Source: Leucogyrophana mollusca
Taxonomy: Eukaryota > Basidiomycota > Agaricomycetes > Boletales
Length of the DNA: 64,000 nucleotides
Reading direction: 5' to 3'
NCBI GenBank assembly: GCA_021014945.1
Contig: MU266379.1
Span: 78,317 to 142,316 of the forward strand
Shown here piece after piece: positions 33,699 through 45,740 of this stretch. Every line of letters starts with the position of its first letter. The stretch's first letter is position 1. Made by a program: the position numbers and the translations under genes. The notes below the pieces were generated by a model. That model saw nothing but the letters and a program-made list of their open reading frames with translations, did not search any database and had not been told where the DNA came from.

Positions 33699-35765
33699 AG
33701 TGAGCGGAATCTCTGATTGCTTGCTATGTTCAGCTGACCTGTCTATTAAATAGTGTGTGGCATCTTAGGTCTACTCCTCCATGATCCAGCAGTAGATGCT
33801 GCTTCCGAAATTTGCGAAGGTCTATCCTTACTGCAGCACCGAGGCCAGGATGCGTGCGGCATCGTTACATGTGGCCCCAAAGGCCGATTTTACCAATGCA
33901 AAGCGAATGGAATGGTCCGAGACGTCTTTGACGAAAAGGCGGTTGCAAGATTGGTAGGAGGCATGGGCATAGGCCATGGTACGCCCTCGCATATTTTTTT
34001 TATCGCGGGGCGATCCTCAATCAGGCCTTCGTAGTTCGTTATCCAACAGCGGGTAGCTCAAATCATGCCGAAGCGCAACCTTTCTATGTTAACTCGCCTT
34101 ATGGTATCGTATTTGCACATGTCAGTCATTTTCTACAAATCCCCGTCTATGTTCGCTCATCGATTGGCCTGTAGAACGGAAATCTGATCGACAGCTCATC
34201 ATTGCTACAATATATGGATGCTACGGCTCATAGACATATCAACACCTCCTCCGACTCAGAACTCCTTCTCAACGTGTTTGCGAACAATCTCCAACAAACG
34301 GGCAAGTTTCGGATAAACGAGGAGGATATTTTCACAGCGATAGGGGGTCTGATGATGCAATGCAAAGGCGCGTATGCCTGCGTGGCTATGCTTGCAGGCT
34401 TCGGCATAATTGCATTCAGAGACCCGAATGGCATCAGGCCAGTCGGGATGGCTGTACGGAAGTCAGGCTCTGGTCGGGACTATCTTTTTGCGAGTGAGAG
34501 CATTGTCGCAGATGCTGGCGGATTCAGCGAATGGCAGGATGTCAGACCTGGTGCGATCTTATCTCTTTTGGGTGACAAGGCTATTAATACTATTCCGGGG
34601 TGTAGGAGAAGCCGTTATCATCACCCGATCCGGGGTATCGAGGCGCCAAGTTGCAGAACCTGCAACCTTCGCTCCCGATATCTTCGAATATGTCTACTTG
34701 GCACGGCCAGACTCCGTTTTAGACGGAGTCAGTGTATATCGTAGCCGGATGGCCATGGGGGATGCTTTGGCGGTAGAGGTTGACAGAGTGCTGAAAGAGC
34801 GAAATTTAACCGTGGACGTGGTCATTCCCGTGAGTTCAGGAACGCAACAAAGCTCTGTTTGTGGTAACGAGCCGTCTCAATAGGTCCCCGATACGTCGAG
34901 GGTTGCTGCCCTGAATCTGGCACAGAAGCTCAATCTCCCATATCGAGAGGGCTTTGTCAAGAATCGTTATGTCGGGAGAACATTCATCATGCCTGGGCAG
35001 CAAATGAGGTAACGTACAATCTGGGCTAATCAAAGTGGTCCAGTCTAATGACAGACCCCTAGACGAAAGAATGTACGAAGGAAGCTGAACGCCATGGCTT
35101 TAGAATTTGCCGGAAAGAATGTTCTCCTCGTCGATGGTGGGTCTCTCTCGCGACGACTTAATTTGCTGTGCTTGACCCTGATACTCCTTAGATTCTATCG
35201 TTCGCGGAACAACGTCGAAGGAAATCATACAGATGGCAAAAGACGTTGGGGCAAAGAAAGTGATCGTTGCAAGCTGTGCTCCCCCAATCCGGTGAGTATT
35301 CTCGGCCATTTGTTCTATCTTCAAGGCTGAAGTGACCACTGCAGGCATTCGAATGTATATGGGATAGACATGCCCTCGCGGGTCGAGCTCGTCGCTCATG
35401 GGCGCAACACAGAAGAGATCGCTGAGGCCATCGGCGCAGACCTTGTCATTTTCCAGAACTTGCCAGACCTCATTTCCTCCGTGCGGCAGTTCAATCCGTC
35501 ACTCACGACATTCGATTGTTCTGTGTTCACTGGTGAATATGTCACCGGTGGGGTGGACGAGGCTTACTTGAGCCATCTTGAGAGTCTCAGGGCTGACAAT
35601 GTGAAGAGTAAAGTCATAGTGGGCGGACTGGGAGCACAAGAGGGAAAAGGTGGGGGAGGGCGCTTGAATGGGGCACACGAGAGGGAAGTGGCGGCGGCGG
35701 CAAGTGGCCCTACTAACGGAGCAGATGATACAGTGGGTTTACACAACACATGGAATGTTAGTTGA
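33699..35765 (+). CDS. ADE4: Amidophosphoribosyltransferase (purine step 1)
   Basis: Catalyses the first committed step of purine synthesis, making phosphoribosylamine from PRPP and glutamine. Exon 2 begins with codons [10 protein letters not shown] and no ATG precedes it in frame. The best model puts the A of ATG at 33699, then a 54 bp intron (gtgagc...aatag), then TG at 33754-33755, giving MCGILGLL. The Cys is then the N-terminal nucleophile of the glutaminase domain, as the family requires. Following motifs are [46 protein letters not shown], and [18 protein letters not shown]. Next are [32 protein letters not shown] (the PRPP-binding loop) and [16 protein letters not shown]. The C-terminus (after about 35590) is an extra Gly/Ala-rich stretch. 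Stop at 35763-35765. Confidence 0.95.
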
Positions 35766-35950
35766 CACAAGATCATTGTCCCAAACCTATTCCTACGCTA
35801 ATGTAAGTAAATTCAATTGTAGACATAGATCGACAGAACTGCAAAATCAAGTCACGTGGTACATGTTTAGACGCGACGCGAGGCTCGCTCACCTGGCCTC
35901 GTACCGCCACCACTCCTTGATCTCTACTACCACATCTTTGAAACTCTCAA

Positions 35951-38393
35951 ATGATGATTTCACGCTCTTTAATTTTTATCTCTGCATCATTTTTGCTCGC
36001 ATCTGCCGTCAATGTTTCTCGAGAATCGGCCTGGAACGGCCACACCACGCCTGGATCCGAGACGGCCGCACCCTTTTTGCCTTGGTATGTCCCGCCGGGC
36101 GCAAAAAGCTACGATTCAGCTTCCCCTCTCATTCATTATACCGGTAAATGGATGGACTCGTTTTCTCCTGCGTACGTTCAGAGGACTCTCCGCTGGACCG
36201 ACAAGCCTGGTGCTTCTGCGTCTTTCACGTTCACGGGAACCGGTATCGAGTGGTTCGGAGGACTGGACACCACTCACGGGACAGCATATGTGTACATCGA
36301 TGGTGTAAAGATGCCAGACGTCGATACTTGGAACGACTACCCATTGCGACAACAGCGGATCTTCTGGAAATTCGACTTGACTTATGGCAAGCACACAATC
36401 AAAGTGGTGAAGGCAGACAAGGGATCCAAATCGAGCTCGATTGTCGATGTCGATGCTTTCGTGGTTACTCAGATCCCGCCAAGCTATGTACAAGCCGCGC
36501 AGCAACCAGATCTTCTGGGCCCAGGGTCGTCGGGCTTGCAGCTTGAATCCCACGCGCTGTCTAATGCCCCTCAGTGGACTTTGACACAAAAAGGCGTCAC
36601 AGGCGTTTCTGCTATGCAAATCGCCATCATTTCTCCAACTCACGCTCTCATCATTGACAAAGTAGAACACAACCCCTTGACGCTCTCCGGTCATCCCGCT
36701 TGGGCCGCGTTGTACAACTTGAGGACTCACAGTGTCAAACCCATGAGATTGCAGTCCAATTCGTTTTGCGCAGGAGGTAGCTTCCTGAGCAATGGGACCC
36801 TGATCAACGTGGGAGGCAATCCAGTCGTCGACGGGTTCACTTCTGCTGCAGACTTCGGTGATTTGGATGGCTTGCAAGCGATCCGTATCTTTGAACCCTG
36901 CGAGTTTGATTCTGTTAGCGGATGCGAAATCTACGAGAACCATGCACGCATTCGTATGGCGAGCGCAAGGTGGTATAACACAGTGGTTCGTATCTCCGAT
37001 GGGAGCGCAATGATCCTCGGTGGTTCCAAGAAGGGTGGATGGATCAACAACGCGACGGTGAACAATCCTACGTTGGAGTACTGGCCTCCTAAATCAATAC
37101 ACGGATCGAATGGGTTGCCGATACACCTACCCTTCCTCGTCGACACACTAAACTCGAATCTATTCCCTATCGCATTCGCTCTACCCGACGACAGAATTTT
37201 CGTGGCAGCCAACCAGGACGCTATGATATACGACTGGAAAAACAATGTCGAGCAAAGGCTTCCTGTGATTCCCAATGGCGTTCGCGTGACTTATCCTATG
37301 GCGGGGACCGGACTTCTTCTTCCGCTGTCCCCAGAGAATAATTATGCCCCTGAAATCCTGCTCTGTGGAGGCTCGACTGTTGATGATACAAAAGCCGGGT
37401 ACGAAATTTCCTCCCAGGACCCTGCCTCAGCTCAATGCTCCAGAATGGTACTTACCGATGACGGGATTGCCGCTGGTTGGCAAGTCGAGCAACTTCCAGA
37501 GGCGAGGACAATGCCAGACGCTGTGCTCCTTCCGACAGGAGAAATTGTCTTCATCAACGGGGCGCGTACTGGTATTTCTGGTTATGGGAATGTCGTGAAT
37601 CAAGTCGGTCAGTCGAATGCCGACAACCCAACCCTTACACCAGTACTTTACAACCCTGTCGCTCCCGCCGGACAGCGGTTTTCCAGCGAGGGCATGAAAT
37701 CTAGCCTCATCCCCCGACTCTACCATTCTGTTGCTACGCTGACACCGAACGGAGACATCATGGTTGCTGGCAGTAATCCGAACCTGGATAGGAGCGAGGT
37801 GAAGTACGGGACGGAGTATAGGGTCGAGTGGGTTGGGCCTCCTTACATGAGCTCGGATCGACCGATGGTGAAAAGTGCTCCTAAGAAGCTGGACTTCGGA
37901 GAGGGGGCCAAGTTCGCTGTGACACTTCCGTCTTCGCTGAAGAGAAATCCCGACATCAAAGGTCAGTCGAGTTCCGCGCTCTAACGCAATGACGGTGAAC
38001 TAATTTAACCCGCAACACATGAAGTTGCTTTGATGGATCTAGGGTTTGTTACACATGCGGTGCACGCAAATTCTCGCCTGGTTTACCTCGTCGCGTCCCT
38101 ATCGGATGATGGAGAAACACTCGAAGTTACTGGGCCGCCAAACGCTAATATCTACCCGCCGGGTCCGGGGTGGATATACGTCGTTGTGGATGGTGCCCCC
38201 AGCGTCGGTGTGCAAATCATGATTGGAGATGGCCAAGGGCCCACCGTCGATGACGCTGCGTTGGATAAGTAAGCCAATGCCGTTTATATGTGGTCCAGTG
38301 CTGATGACCCTCTCTAGCGTTCTCGAGAAAACCTCTGTCGACCAATACGAGGCTTCCAAGAAGGGGGATAAACAAGAGGACGGGTCTGAGTGA
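35951..38393 (+). CDS. Copper-radical oxidase (glyoxal oxidase type, AA5) with N-terminal beta-sandwich module
   Basis: Secreted enzyme that oxidises aldehydes such as glyoxal and yields H2O2 for lignocellulose decay. ATG at 35951; signal peptide of about 20 residues (ISASFLLASAVNVS). Residues about 30-175 form a separate module (SPLIHYTGKWMD, FTFTGTGIEWFGGLD, VYIDGVKMPDVDTW, TIKVVKADKG), a galactose-binding-like pattern. The oxidase domain then follows. Its expected active-site residues are Cys273 (NSFCAGGSF), Tyr342 (ARWYNTVV; forms the Cys-Tyr cofactor), Tyr591 and His592 (PRLYHSVATLTPNG), and a histidine in VTHAVHANSR encoded after the first intron (about 37963-38025). Numbers are from this start. 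The last short exon ends at TGA 38391-38393. A 275-codon frame on the opposite strand is only a shadow. Confidence 0.93.
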
Positions 38394-38602
38394 AAAAATG
38401 CTTCTTTGCTTGCGCTGAGGCGTTCAGTGACAACTAGCTTTCCACATTCCTTCTCGTCATGATTTCATGCGGACGGACACTTCGTTTATCGTAGATTTGT
38501 GATTGTAGCTTTTCGGACCGCACACGTAACACGTTTCTGACCCTTGTTGGAGTGACCTGCGGAATCGATTACGCAGGGTGGAGAGGAGAAAAGTGGATAC
38601 AA

Positions 38603-39657
38603 TCATATAGCACGCTGCTTCATCCGGCTGCTCACTGTCCTCAGACCAGCATACACCTTTCCTGGTGGGGAGCCGAGAATTAAAGATACAATAGCGTCCC
38701 GCGCAATCTTGATGTTCTGGAAAGAGCCCATGATGTGAATTTTTCTGTATTGAATGCAATGTCAGGGATGGCTCAGGCTTGACTGTACAATAAACGTACG
38801 TATCAGCGAGCACGATTCTTGTGCGGCTGGCATTCTCTATGGTAAATTTGGTCTTCCCATCTTGCCCCGCTATCCGACCTACGAACAAAATCAGTAGGAA
38901 TGATGGTGACAACTGCATCATCGTATATACCGATGGCACGTGAGAGATGGTCTCCATGTAGCGTTTTTACATCCTTGATCTCAAAAGAGTCTAGATACAG
39001 GTCGTCTAATCGAAGCAGAGCAATGGCGTCCTTGGTATACATACACTGATGAGTCTTGAATACGGTGACAAAATATGCTGCATTCTCACATTTACATCAA
39101 AGCCCAGCGAGTATGCCTTAACAAAATCAGCGCCCTTTTGGAGAGCACCTATATCTTTGGTGTGCTTTGAAGTCTGGGAGTAGTGGTGTGTAAATAAGAG
39201 ACCAGCTGGACACGCATCGATTACAAACCCGGATCTCGACACACTTCCTCTGGATGTTCATCCGCACCTGCAGTCCCAATATTTCCGTGAGCGGACTGAA
39301 GATATTTATCCAGTCCTTTTTTATGGGGGTCATCCGGTGAGGTGGTACGGGAACTCGTCTTGTCTCTGATTTCAGAGATGTCTGTCCTGCATTTGCAGGT
39401 AAGGCAGGGAATAATGGTGCGGAAGTGGGTTCTGGAACAGATGAAGGATCTGTTTCGATCATAAGGTCGTCATCTGCATCGACCGCTGTCGTTGAAGGGG
39501 CGCTATGCGGGAGCGTATGCGAGACCTTATGGTTGTCTACGTCCTGGTCGATATCGATTGTATTCGATGGAGCAACTCTGGCCTTCTTCTTGGCCATACT
39601 CCTCCGATTTTTTCCCGGTGCAGCAGAAGTGCCAACATCTGGGTGGACTACAACCAT
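38603..39657 (-). CDS. PNO1: Pno1/Dim2, KH-domain 40S assembly factor
   Basis: Nucleolar and cytoplasmic factor that binds pre-18S rRNA near the 3' cleavage site and works with Nob1. Start taken at the ATG at 39657 ([15 protein letters not shown]); stop TGA at 38603-38605. The acidic, disordered N-terminus leads to [20 protein letters not shown] and [20 protein letters not shown]. After an intron come [20 protein letters not shown] and [20 protein letters not shown]. The KH core follows: [57 protein letters not shown]. The end reads [13 protein letters not shown]. Every segment is diagnostic of Pno1. The open frame upstream of 39657 extends further but its sequence does not look like the family. 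Confidence 0.94.
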
Positions 39658-39890
39658 CTCTGTGAGGTTTTGGTGATAGATAAGGGAAGAAGGTGGTGGA
39701 TCCTTGGGGCTCAGAAATGAAAGGTCGTGATTGTGGGTGCAAAGAAAACTGATATGACACAAGCGGCAAGTCCCCTCGGCCGGCACTCTATCTGTCTCCC
39801 GAAATTTCTGAGGCTTGTACTTGCTTGAACACTCTTTGGTCACAACTACGATGGCTCAGAGCACAGCTGGTACTGCGAAGGACCTCAACG

Positions 39891-41939
39891 ATGGCCGAGC
39901 CGAGGGTAATTTCTGCGGTATCGATGTCTCGAGCACTCAAAGGAACTCTTAACAGCATTGCAGGCCTTGCTGAGCTCCCTCTCACCACCAGGCGTACAGA
40001 GTTCTTCGTCTACCAAGCTATCACCTGCACAGCTGCAGAATCTATCTAATAAAATTGACGAACTACTTGGAGGCGCGGACGCCCCCAATGGCCCCCATCG
40101 AAATGAGAAGGGTGAGGTATGTTGCGTCATCTCGACTTCCGGACGAGACGTTAAGATTATCGAAAGCTGGTTAATGAAGATGGCCTCCCGATCATAGACA
40201 TCACGGAACCTCTCGCGCAGTCGGTAGCAACGGAAGATCCTCAGCCTGCGCTGCTTATAGATGCGCCGGACCTGGTCCCGTTGACCCAGTTATCATCTCT
40301 CGAGAAGGAGAGGCGAAGGCGGGAACGCGATCGCATTCTTGACCTCCTTGAAGCAGAGGAGAGCAATCTGCTAGCTAAAAACGAGGAAGAAGAGGAAGAA
40401 AGGAGACGAGAAATACTCCGAAAGCGCAAAGAGGCCGCGAAATTGGAAATGGAGAAATTGAAAGCAGCAAAAGAAATGCAGAAGAAGATGGGGAAAGCAC
40501 TCATTAGGAACATAGCCGAAGCGAGGGAGAAGGAGGAGAAAGCGCGGAAGGAGCTCGAGCAGGCTGTCGAGGTCAAGGAAGAACCTAGCAGCTCTAAACC
40601 CAGGAAATGCGTTACGTTCGCTGATGTGCCGCCCGAGGATGCACAGGCCGAGGACGGTGGCGAAGACCATACTACCACAACAAAAGATGGCCTTGACTGG
40701 GGTGACGTAGCGCCGGCTAGGTTACGGGCCCATAATCATCTTTCCCTCGTCGCGAAGGCACAGGCGGAGAAATCTCCGATGAAGATGCAGGTAGTTGAGC
40801 GCCATCCTGCATCGTTACGTGGGGGCGAGGAATCGACTCAAGACAAGGATTCCGATGATGAATCCGATATTGCATCTTCTGCGCCTTCATCTTCTAGCGA
40901 ACCCGAGCTAGAAGGAGACGATGATGAAGTCGGAGATCAGGACGTTCTAGATGATGACTTCGATTGGGACTCTGTACGTCACCAGCGCGAAGTTGCGCTG
41001 GAGTACTACAAGAAGCGGCTCGCGATCGGCGCTGACGCCACGCAAGCAATGACCTCCCATACGCACGACGAAGATGAATGGGATCAACCTGTTAGTGGTG
41101 TAGTTAAATCTCCCGCAGTTCCAGACTGATGATCAAAGCAGGAGGTACCCCTCGACGCTACCCTGTCTAGCTCACGGCCAAAGCCTGCTGTTTCGCGTTT
41201 CAAAGCAGATCGCATAGCATCATCGTATAATGTGTCTCAACCTTCTGCTTCCACTTCGCTTGGACCATCTGTGATCCCTGCTTCAGGCCAGAAGTCCCTA
41301 CAGGGAGCAGTTAGGGTCGGAAAACTACAGAACGACCAGCTCGTGGGTGGTGAAGCCGGTGAAAGTGGCAGCGAGGACGAGAGAGTAAAGGAAGTCCTGG
41401 AGATGCTCAAGGGTGGACAAATTCAAAATGCTGGACCTGATTTCGTTCCGCCAGTGAAACCATCTGACGCTAATGCACCGTCTGAGCCGAGTTTGCAGCC
41501 TCAGGTGGACATCAACCCACCCGTAGCGGCTCCGACACCATCTCGAGCATCCCAGAAGCCATCGAAGTTCAAACTCGCGCGTAAGCAGCATACGGTTGAC
41601 CCTCCTTCAGTGCCTAATACTCCAATCTCTACGGTCAACCGCTCTTCGCCGAGGTTGCCAGTTTCCGGGGTCGTTGAACGTAATGCACCTCGACCTAGAC
41701 CTCGCGAGCAATACGTTTCTCCGCAGATAGTGCAGCCGACCGGGATGACTGGGGGAACTCTTGGTGGAAAGCCAGTGATGCCTTCCATGGTCGTCGACTC
41801 GCCATCGTTTCCTGCTCACCATATGGTCGTGGATTCACCGTCCTTTCCCGGGCCTACCCAGTTGCGTCGACCAGACCGGCCACCTGCCGTTATGTCTACA
41901 ACGGTCAAAGAGAAAGCGCAGGGCAGCACACGCCAGTAA
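39891..41939 (+). CDS. URI/Bud27-like protein (DUF3835 region)
   Basis: The likely start is the ATG at 39891 (MAEPR), which needs a very short intron (about 37 nt) to reach ELLTALQALLSSLSPPGVQ. An alternative ATG lies at 39851. A further intron from about 40116 leads to LVNEDGLPIIDITEPLAQ. The central segment is a long charged coiled coil (ERRRRERDRILDLLEAEESN, about 40300-40600). Then come CVTFADVPPED, DLDWGDVAPARL, the conserved DDDFDWDSVRHQREVALEYY block (about 40965) and VSRFKADR. This pattern resembles the C-terminal DUF3835 region of URI1/Bud27 unconventional prefoldins, which act in TOR-linked translation and RNA polymerase assembly. The prefoldin helices usual at the N-terminus look short here. 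Stop TAA at 41937-41939. Confidence 0.7.
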
Positions 41940-42175
41940 CTTGCAAGGAGCGATAGTAATTTGACCCAAGAATGTTGATCTTAGGTAGCTAAAAGACACG
42001 CGTCCATGCTCACTCATGTCTACTCACCCATAGTACCTATCTCCTTCCACTGTCACACGTTTAGTACTCAATAGATGCAGTGGGGAATTGCTTTCCGATT
42101 GTAACAGACGCGTTCCCGTTTCGGAAGTGCCGATCGTAGTCGCCAGGCTGAAGCTTGACCACAACATCCCAGTCA

Positions 42176-44203
42176 ATGCATATGGGCTCACTGCTCGCTA
42201 TTTGCTTTCGAGTGGTTCTCGCCCTATGCAATCTAAGCTTTTTCCAGCCCGACGAATACTTTCAAGCTCTAGAGCCTGCCCACCACCTCGTCTTTGGCTA
42301 TGGACATCTCACTTGGGAGTGGACCAACCCGGGTCCGCTTCGTAGCATTCTGTACCCAGCATTGAATGTGCCTTGCTTTTGGTTCTTGAAAGCGTTCGGC
42401 TGGGACACACGATTTCCTTGGCTGCTGGTGGGTGTCGTGATTTCTTGCAGACCGAGATTCTGACTTGTCTCATAAGTTGGGTGTTAGATTGCTGTCCCAA
42501 GGGTAGTCCATGGCGCATTGGCTGCACTTACGGACATATGGGTCTGTCAATTGACACGCAAAGTACTCAACGACGCGTTCGTCTCAACCACTGTGTGTCT
42601 AACAACCAGCAAATCGTGATACATCGCTCTGATATAATTGACCCCAGTATTTCCTTTCGCTGACTTCCTTCTTTCACGCACTATCCCTTTCACGTTCGCT
42701 TTCCAACTCATTCGAAACATCGTTGACGACGATAGCATTAAGCTATTTTCCTTGGGACTCCATAACATCTTCACGCCCGGTATCGCCCCGGTAAGCCCAG
42801 ACCGACTTGTTTCAAAGTCCTGCCATTCATGACACTTTCCCGGATGTCAGAGTAGACGTGAGGCATTGCGCCGTGTTTGCCGCGCTAGCCTGCATCCTGA
42901 GGCCCACGAATGCGATTATATGGGTCTACATGTTCGGGGCGCTACTCTGGCGGTTCCGAGGTCAGAAGTGCACCCTCCTTGTTTTAATTCGTGATTGTAT
43001 GACCATTGGGTAGGCCTCGCCAACCTCACAGTCAGTCTGGGCTGACCCCATCCCTTAGACTTTTTGCTTTACTCTCGCTGTTTGCCCTCGACTCGGTATA
43101 CTACGGCAAACCTACGCTTACGTTGCTGAATTTCCTTTGGTTTAACGCCTCGTCCGTCTCGCTATTCTACGGATCAAGTCCATGGCACTATTACCTTTCA
43201 CAAGGGCTGCCCATCCTATGCACGACTGCTCTGCCGTTCGTGTTCCACGGAATGTGGCTTGCGGTGAAGAACGCAGAGCCGAAGCCTAAGATGCTTCTGG
43301 GTTGCATCGTGTGGACCGTGGGCGTTTACTCTATCGCTGGGCATAAAGAGTGGCGGTTCCTGCATCCTTTGCTTCCAATGCTACATATCTTTGCATCCCG
43401 ATCCCTCGTTGAGCTATATCACCGCCGCCCAACTGGAGAACCAAATGGCAAACCACCGCATCACGCGAAATCATCCTTCTCTCCACTTCCCATTCGATCT
43501 AGCCATCTCTACCTTCTCCTAATATCCGTGCCAGCGTCTGTCTTCGTCGTCTTCTTTCATTGCACGGGGCAGATCAAGGTCATGTCATACCTGCGAAGCC
43601 AACCGCCAGATGAGCTGGCCTCGGTTGGATTCCTGATGCCGTGCCATTCCACTCCATGGCAGGCCTACTTGCACAGACCGGAACTTGCGCAGCCTGGCAT
43701 AATGTGGGCCCTGGGTTGCGAGCCACCCCTAGGGTATGTGTCTGCTTTGGTGGTGTTATGTCTACTCACTGGTAAATTATGTTTTTTCTATTATTTACAG
43801 GGTGCAGAACCAAGTCAAATATAAGGATCAGACCGATGTATTCTTTGAATCTCCCTTATTATACATGACGAACCATTTCCCGCTCGCAGTCGACCCAGCA
43901 TACCCACCTTCCCCATTCTCAGTTTCGACCCCGAATGCGCAATTCATTAAGAGACTCCAAGAAGTAGAACTAACCTCTCAATCATGGGATCTCGGATGGA
44001 CACACGAGTGGCCACGCCATATAGTCCTTTTCGGCGCGCTCCTGCAGGAACCGGGGATGCTCGATCTACTCAGGGGGAATGAGTACGCCGAGGTCTGGAA
44101 GGGGGGTTGGGAATGGGAAGGAGAGGGGAAGAGAAAGGGTGGGGTGAGGGTTTGGAAACATAGACCTTCCGTCGCGCAGCACAGACAGGACGTTGAGCAC
44201 TAG
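42176..44203 (+). CDS. GPI10: GPI mannosyltransferase III (Gpi10/PIGB)
   Basis: ER membrane enzyme that adds the third mannose to the GPI anchor precursor. The ATG at 42176 (MHMGSLLAICF) opens exon 1, which carries FFQPDEYFQALEPAHHLVFG and GHLTWEWTNPGPLRS, the luminal family signature with the catalytic acidic residues. Later exons give AVPRVVHGALAALTDIWVCQ, then several membrane helices (FCFAL-type, SLFALDSVYYGKPTLTLLNF). These are followed by NASSVSLFYGSSPWHYYLSQ, a PIGB/PIGM-like motif, and HKEWRFLHPLLPMLH, the typical late motif. The C-terminal exon (43800-44203) has DQTDVFFESPLLYMTNHFP and LGWTHEWPRHIVLFGAL. Six or so introns. The tail is Gly/Lys-rich. Stop TAG at 44201-44203. Confidence 0.9.
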
Positions 44204-44822
44204 GTCTGGCACCGATCGGTTCGTAGGGATGAACACATAGCCTCAGATGATGCTGAGCATTTACAGTGACTTGCCCTCATAGTACAAGCCTTTGCCGCTT
44301 CTGTCCGTCGGACGGTATCTGTATTAGTTCCCCCTTGCGTGATAAGCCGGTATGACAGGCGGACGAACTGTAGACGCGTACACCCCACTTTACCTGATGA
44401 AAAGCCAGCTAACCGTTGAAACCAATGAAAACGTAGCGGTGTGAATCTCGGTGCCCGCGGTCGGTGCCCATAATAGCTCCAGAACGAGTGTAGTCACTGA
44501 AACTCCTAGAGCCACAACACCAGCACGGTTTTCCATGCGACTCGGGGCCGTTGATTCATTATGTGGTCAGCGTCGATATCCCATAAATGACACGCTAGCA
44601 CTCCGTTGTGAACTACCGGAAATTAATGTTTCCCGGACGGTGCTGGCCACAATGTAGGCGAGAGCTCGTCTCATGTACACACAGGCGATAACGTCACATA
44701 GAAGCTCTGCAAAATATAGCTTGAGGACGGTTGATTCGCGAGTGGATAATGATGTCTATGGCACAGGAACATAGGAGAATCAATGCATTGTTGAAAGGAA
44801 GACCTTGAGATATAGGGAATGC
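44204..44822. other. Gap between convergent genes
   Basis: About 620 bp between the stops of the GPI10 and Cox24-like genes. It has no supported gene or RNA. The short frames have no domain. Confidence 0.45.
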
Positions 44823-45740
44823 TCATTTAGACACCTGCTGGCGACTGAGCTATCGGGGAAGGGGAAGGGTTAATATCCTTTCGGGATCACATCGACAGGA
44901 ACTTGTGCTCACTCTGCGACGCTTCTTCAACTTATGCTTCTTCATCTTTCGTCTCCTCTTGCGCTTCGTGCTGTCAGCGTAGACAGTCGCCCAATCCTGT
45001 GCCATCTCTTTCGCCAGCACTGCTCTGTCCTCTGGCCCGGCCACGTCCAGACCAAGTTTCGACAGTGTATCCTGCCACGCTACTGCGCCTCCCACACGGT
45101 TCATAACCATTGTGTGTGCGAGCTGCCGTGCGGCGTCCGCGTCTGACTCGATAGATGACTCGGGTGGGTCATCAAGGGTGTGGAGTTCGCTTGAAAACAA
45201 TGGGGCTTTGTCATCTGTTTCGGAGGTGGATGAGAAGAGTGGTGAACGAGTAGGAGTCTCGAATATGATCGAGGGTGGGTGTGAGAGAAGGAGAAGAGGT
45301 CGATGCAGCGAAAAGAACTGGTGTAGTTTGTAGTCTTGAGACGAAATCGTGGGGTGAGCAGGAAGCGAGGTCGAGAACGCTGGTGGTAATTGAGAGAATG
45401 GTATCGAAGGCGCGTTGCCAGCCCCAATGCGAGATGACTGTGATGCAGCATCCCCAGGCTTGGATACTGAGGCTGAAGTCTGCGAGGAAGAATTTTCCTC
45501 GGCGCCTCCAACCTTCAGTTTACTATTCCCACTTCCATTGCTCCCTCCTCCGTTCGAGGCGTCGCTCGAGGTAACGCCGTGGGTCGCGTTATCGACCTTT
45601 CCTCGACCAGTCGTCACCACAGACTTGGGAGGTTTGGCCGAATTAAAATATCGGCCACCTCCTGGTTTAGATGAGAAAAACGAGGAGTAGGCTCTACATT
45701 GCACCGGCGCTGGACGCAGTATTCGGGGTAATAATGACAT
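44823..45740 (-). CDS. Cox24/mS38-type mitochondrial ribosomal protein
   Basis: Mitochondrial small-subunit protein family (yeast Cox24, human AURKAIP1/mS38). Start at 45740 (MSLLPRILRPAPVQCRAYSS), a basic, acid-free N-terminus fitting a mitochondrial presequence. A long Ser/Gly-rich low-complexity part (about residues 25-150) precedes the conserved region. That region is MVMNRVGGAVAWQDTLSK, then DSTKRKRRRKMKKHKLKKRR, the hallmark Lys/Arg-rich end. A final intron (gtgagc...gatag) follows the KKRRR codons and adds LSRQQVSK with TGA at 44823-44825. Reading through that intron instead would give a slightly longer, less typical end stopping at 44850. The conserved part matches the family; the Ser-rich middle is unusual and poorly conserved. 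Confidence 0.85.

Noticed and set aside
36116..36943. 275-codon open frame on the minus strand
   Set aside because: It lies entirely within the copper-radical oxidase exon, whose motifs are firm. It has no domain and looks like an antisense shadow.
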